Assembly (NCBI GenBank): GCA_000320605.2
Contig: KB445795.1
Coordinates: forward strand, 2,262,380 to 2,326,379
Length of the DNA stretch: 64,000 nucleotides
Source: Gelatoporia subvermispora B
Taxonomy: Eukaryota > Basidiomycota > Agaricomycetes > Polyporales > Gelatoporiaceae
Reading direction: 5' to 3'
Below, one piece after another: positions 63,109-64,000 of the stretch. Both the position numbers and the translations under genes were made by a program. How positions within the stretch are numbered: position 1 is the first letter of the stretch; every line of letters starts with the position of its first letter. Under the pieces are notes generated by a model. It made no database searches. It worked only from the letters and a program-made list of their open reading frames with translations, and was not told where the DNA came from.

Positions 63109-63829
63109 ATGGCTCCATTCAACCATGTAACCGACCCTTGGTACATCAATCCAGCCCTTGTAAGCATTGTTCGCTCACAATATCGCACGCAAAGTGCGCT
63201 TTACTCATTCGATCCTGCAGCCTAAGCAATTCAAGCAGAACCTACGTGAAGCGATGTCACTGCTAGGCGAAAATCGCGAGAGAAAACGAAAAATCAGAGT
63301 CAAATTCGATAGACTCATCGCGGAGCTTGTACATCACCATGCTCGTACTGAACATCACGAGGCGAACGGCGCTGCTAATGACAATATGATCGAGGAGCAC
63401 CGGGAGCACTGTGATTGCCTCTGCGACGACGATGAACTGGCCCGTATCCGCTGCGAGCGCAAACCACAATACATGGACTCGCAAGTATGCGACAGCATCG
63501 AGAGACGAGTCCAAGTTCGCGACCCCCATATTGGAGAACACCAGCACTATCACCTCAACAGTTCCATTCGTCTTCAAGAGGAACTCCGAAAGGTTTTCAA
63601 TGATATCAAATCCTTGCGCGACCTCGCAGTGGAGACGCAGACGATTATTTCCACGCACACGGCGCCCTACGAATTCGATCCTGAGCCATACAGCGAGCCG
63701 GACTGTCTCGATTGCCAGTCGTCGCCTCCTCCGCGCATGAAGAACCCTCGCAAACGCGCCATTTCTGATACGGCTGCTGGCTCCAAGGATGCCGACGTCC
63801 ACGCCGACAAACGTCGCAAGACGATCTGA
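63109..63829 (+). CDS. Uncharacterised basidiomycete protein, His/charged-rich
   Basis: 219 aa in two exons (63109-63159, 63221-63829). The N-terminus is MAPFNHVTDPWYINPAL, then PKQFKQNLREAMSLLGENRE and a basic helix (RKRKIRVKFDRLIAELVHHH). The middle is His- and Cys-containing (EEHREHCDCLCDDDELARIR), with a later CLDC pair. A helix (RLQEELRKVFNDIKSLRDLA) follows, and the C-terminus is nuclear-localisation-like (KNPRKRAISD ... KRRKTI). No domain is recognised. The alternative single-exon start upstream of 63221 lacks an ATG in frame, whereas the intron 63160-63220 has good ends. Confidence 0.65.
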
Positions 63830-64000
63830 ACCTCTCACCGATTCTGAATTGCCATCGTGCCTGTGGAATGCAAATATGTATATTACTCTTTTGTCGTAGT
63901 GTACTAGTAATTTACATCGTGTGATACTCTTCCACACTGGCATAACACGAAGTATATGCGCATATACTGCATATATGCGCATATATGCGGATATATGCGG
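63830..64000. repeat. ATATGCGC repeat at the window end
   Basis: From about 63953 the sequence is made of imperfect tandem copies of atatgcgc / atatatgcgg, running out of the window. The preceding ~120 bp are AT-rich 3' flank of the last gene. The array length cannot be judged. Confidence 0.6.

Overview
The window is nuclear DNA from a filamentous basidiomycete, most likely an Agaricomycete close to the Polyporales. The evidence is the gene architecture (many introns of about 46-73 nt with GTRNGT-like donors and short UTRs), dense mixed-strand packing, and lineage-typical families: a P450 of mushroom type, a secreted SurE-like phosphatase, a TKL kinase-like protein with an MLKL-like N-terminus, and several uncharacterised Agaricomycete families. 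Exon joins were made by eye. For the genes where I give exon lists or exon counts, I added up the exon lengths and they keep frame. The order assignment within the class is inference.

Layout. 1-1873: 3' part of a cytochrome P450. 3284-4816: secreted SurE-like phosphatase. 5008-7519: a divergent pair encoding the two halves that other organisms carry as one Tm-1-like protein (TIM-barrel half on -, UPF0261 half on +). 8.2-11.3 kb: a decayed member of an uncharacterised mushroom family next to GTTAAAC/GTCAA repeat clusters. 11.6-25.4 kb: dense housekeeping block: PRP38, mitochondrial ribosomal protein L15, tRNA isopentenyltransferase, a two-domain fasciclin protein, V-ATPase subunit A, proteasome ATPase RPT1 and a mitochondrial BCKDH/PDH-type kinase. 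25.8-32.0 kb: a very long DYRK kinase. 34.1-35.1 kb: a Zn2Cys6 regulator with an intron-containing, uORF-bearing leader. 35.1-39.0 kb: gene-poor. 40.2-42.5 kb: the MLKL-like pseudokinase. 43-59.3 kb: second housekeeping block: ING/PHD protein, NUF2, RecQ helicase, an ArAE/FUSC-type transporter, DDX41 and GAL7. 59.3-64 kb: lineage-specific genes of unknown function with AT-rich inverted repeats, a C-rich tract and an ATATGCGC repeat at the end.

Working relationships. Several neighbours share short divergent promoters: the Tm-1 halves, L15/tRNA isopentenyltransferase (both tied to translation), VMA1/RPT1, pseudokinase/ING, NUF2/RecQ, DDX41/GAL7, and the two unknown genes at 61-63.8 kb. The most unusual items are the split Tm-1 pair, the pseudokinase (HGN in place of HRD, an 8-nt microexon and a GC-AG intron), the His/Pro-rich insertion inside a fasciclin domain, and a 27-bp near-palindrome between L15 and tRNA isopentenyltransferase. 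None of these is proven to be a new system; each is given with a deciding test.
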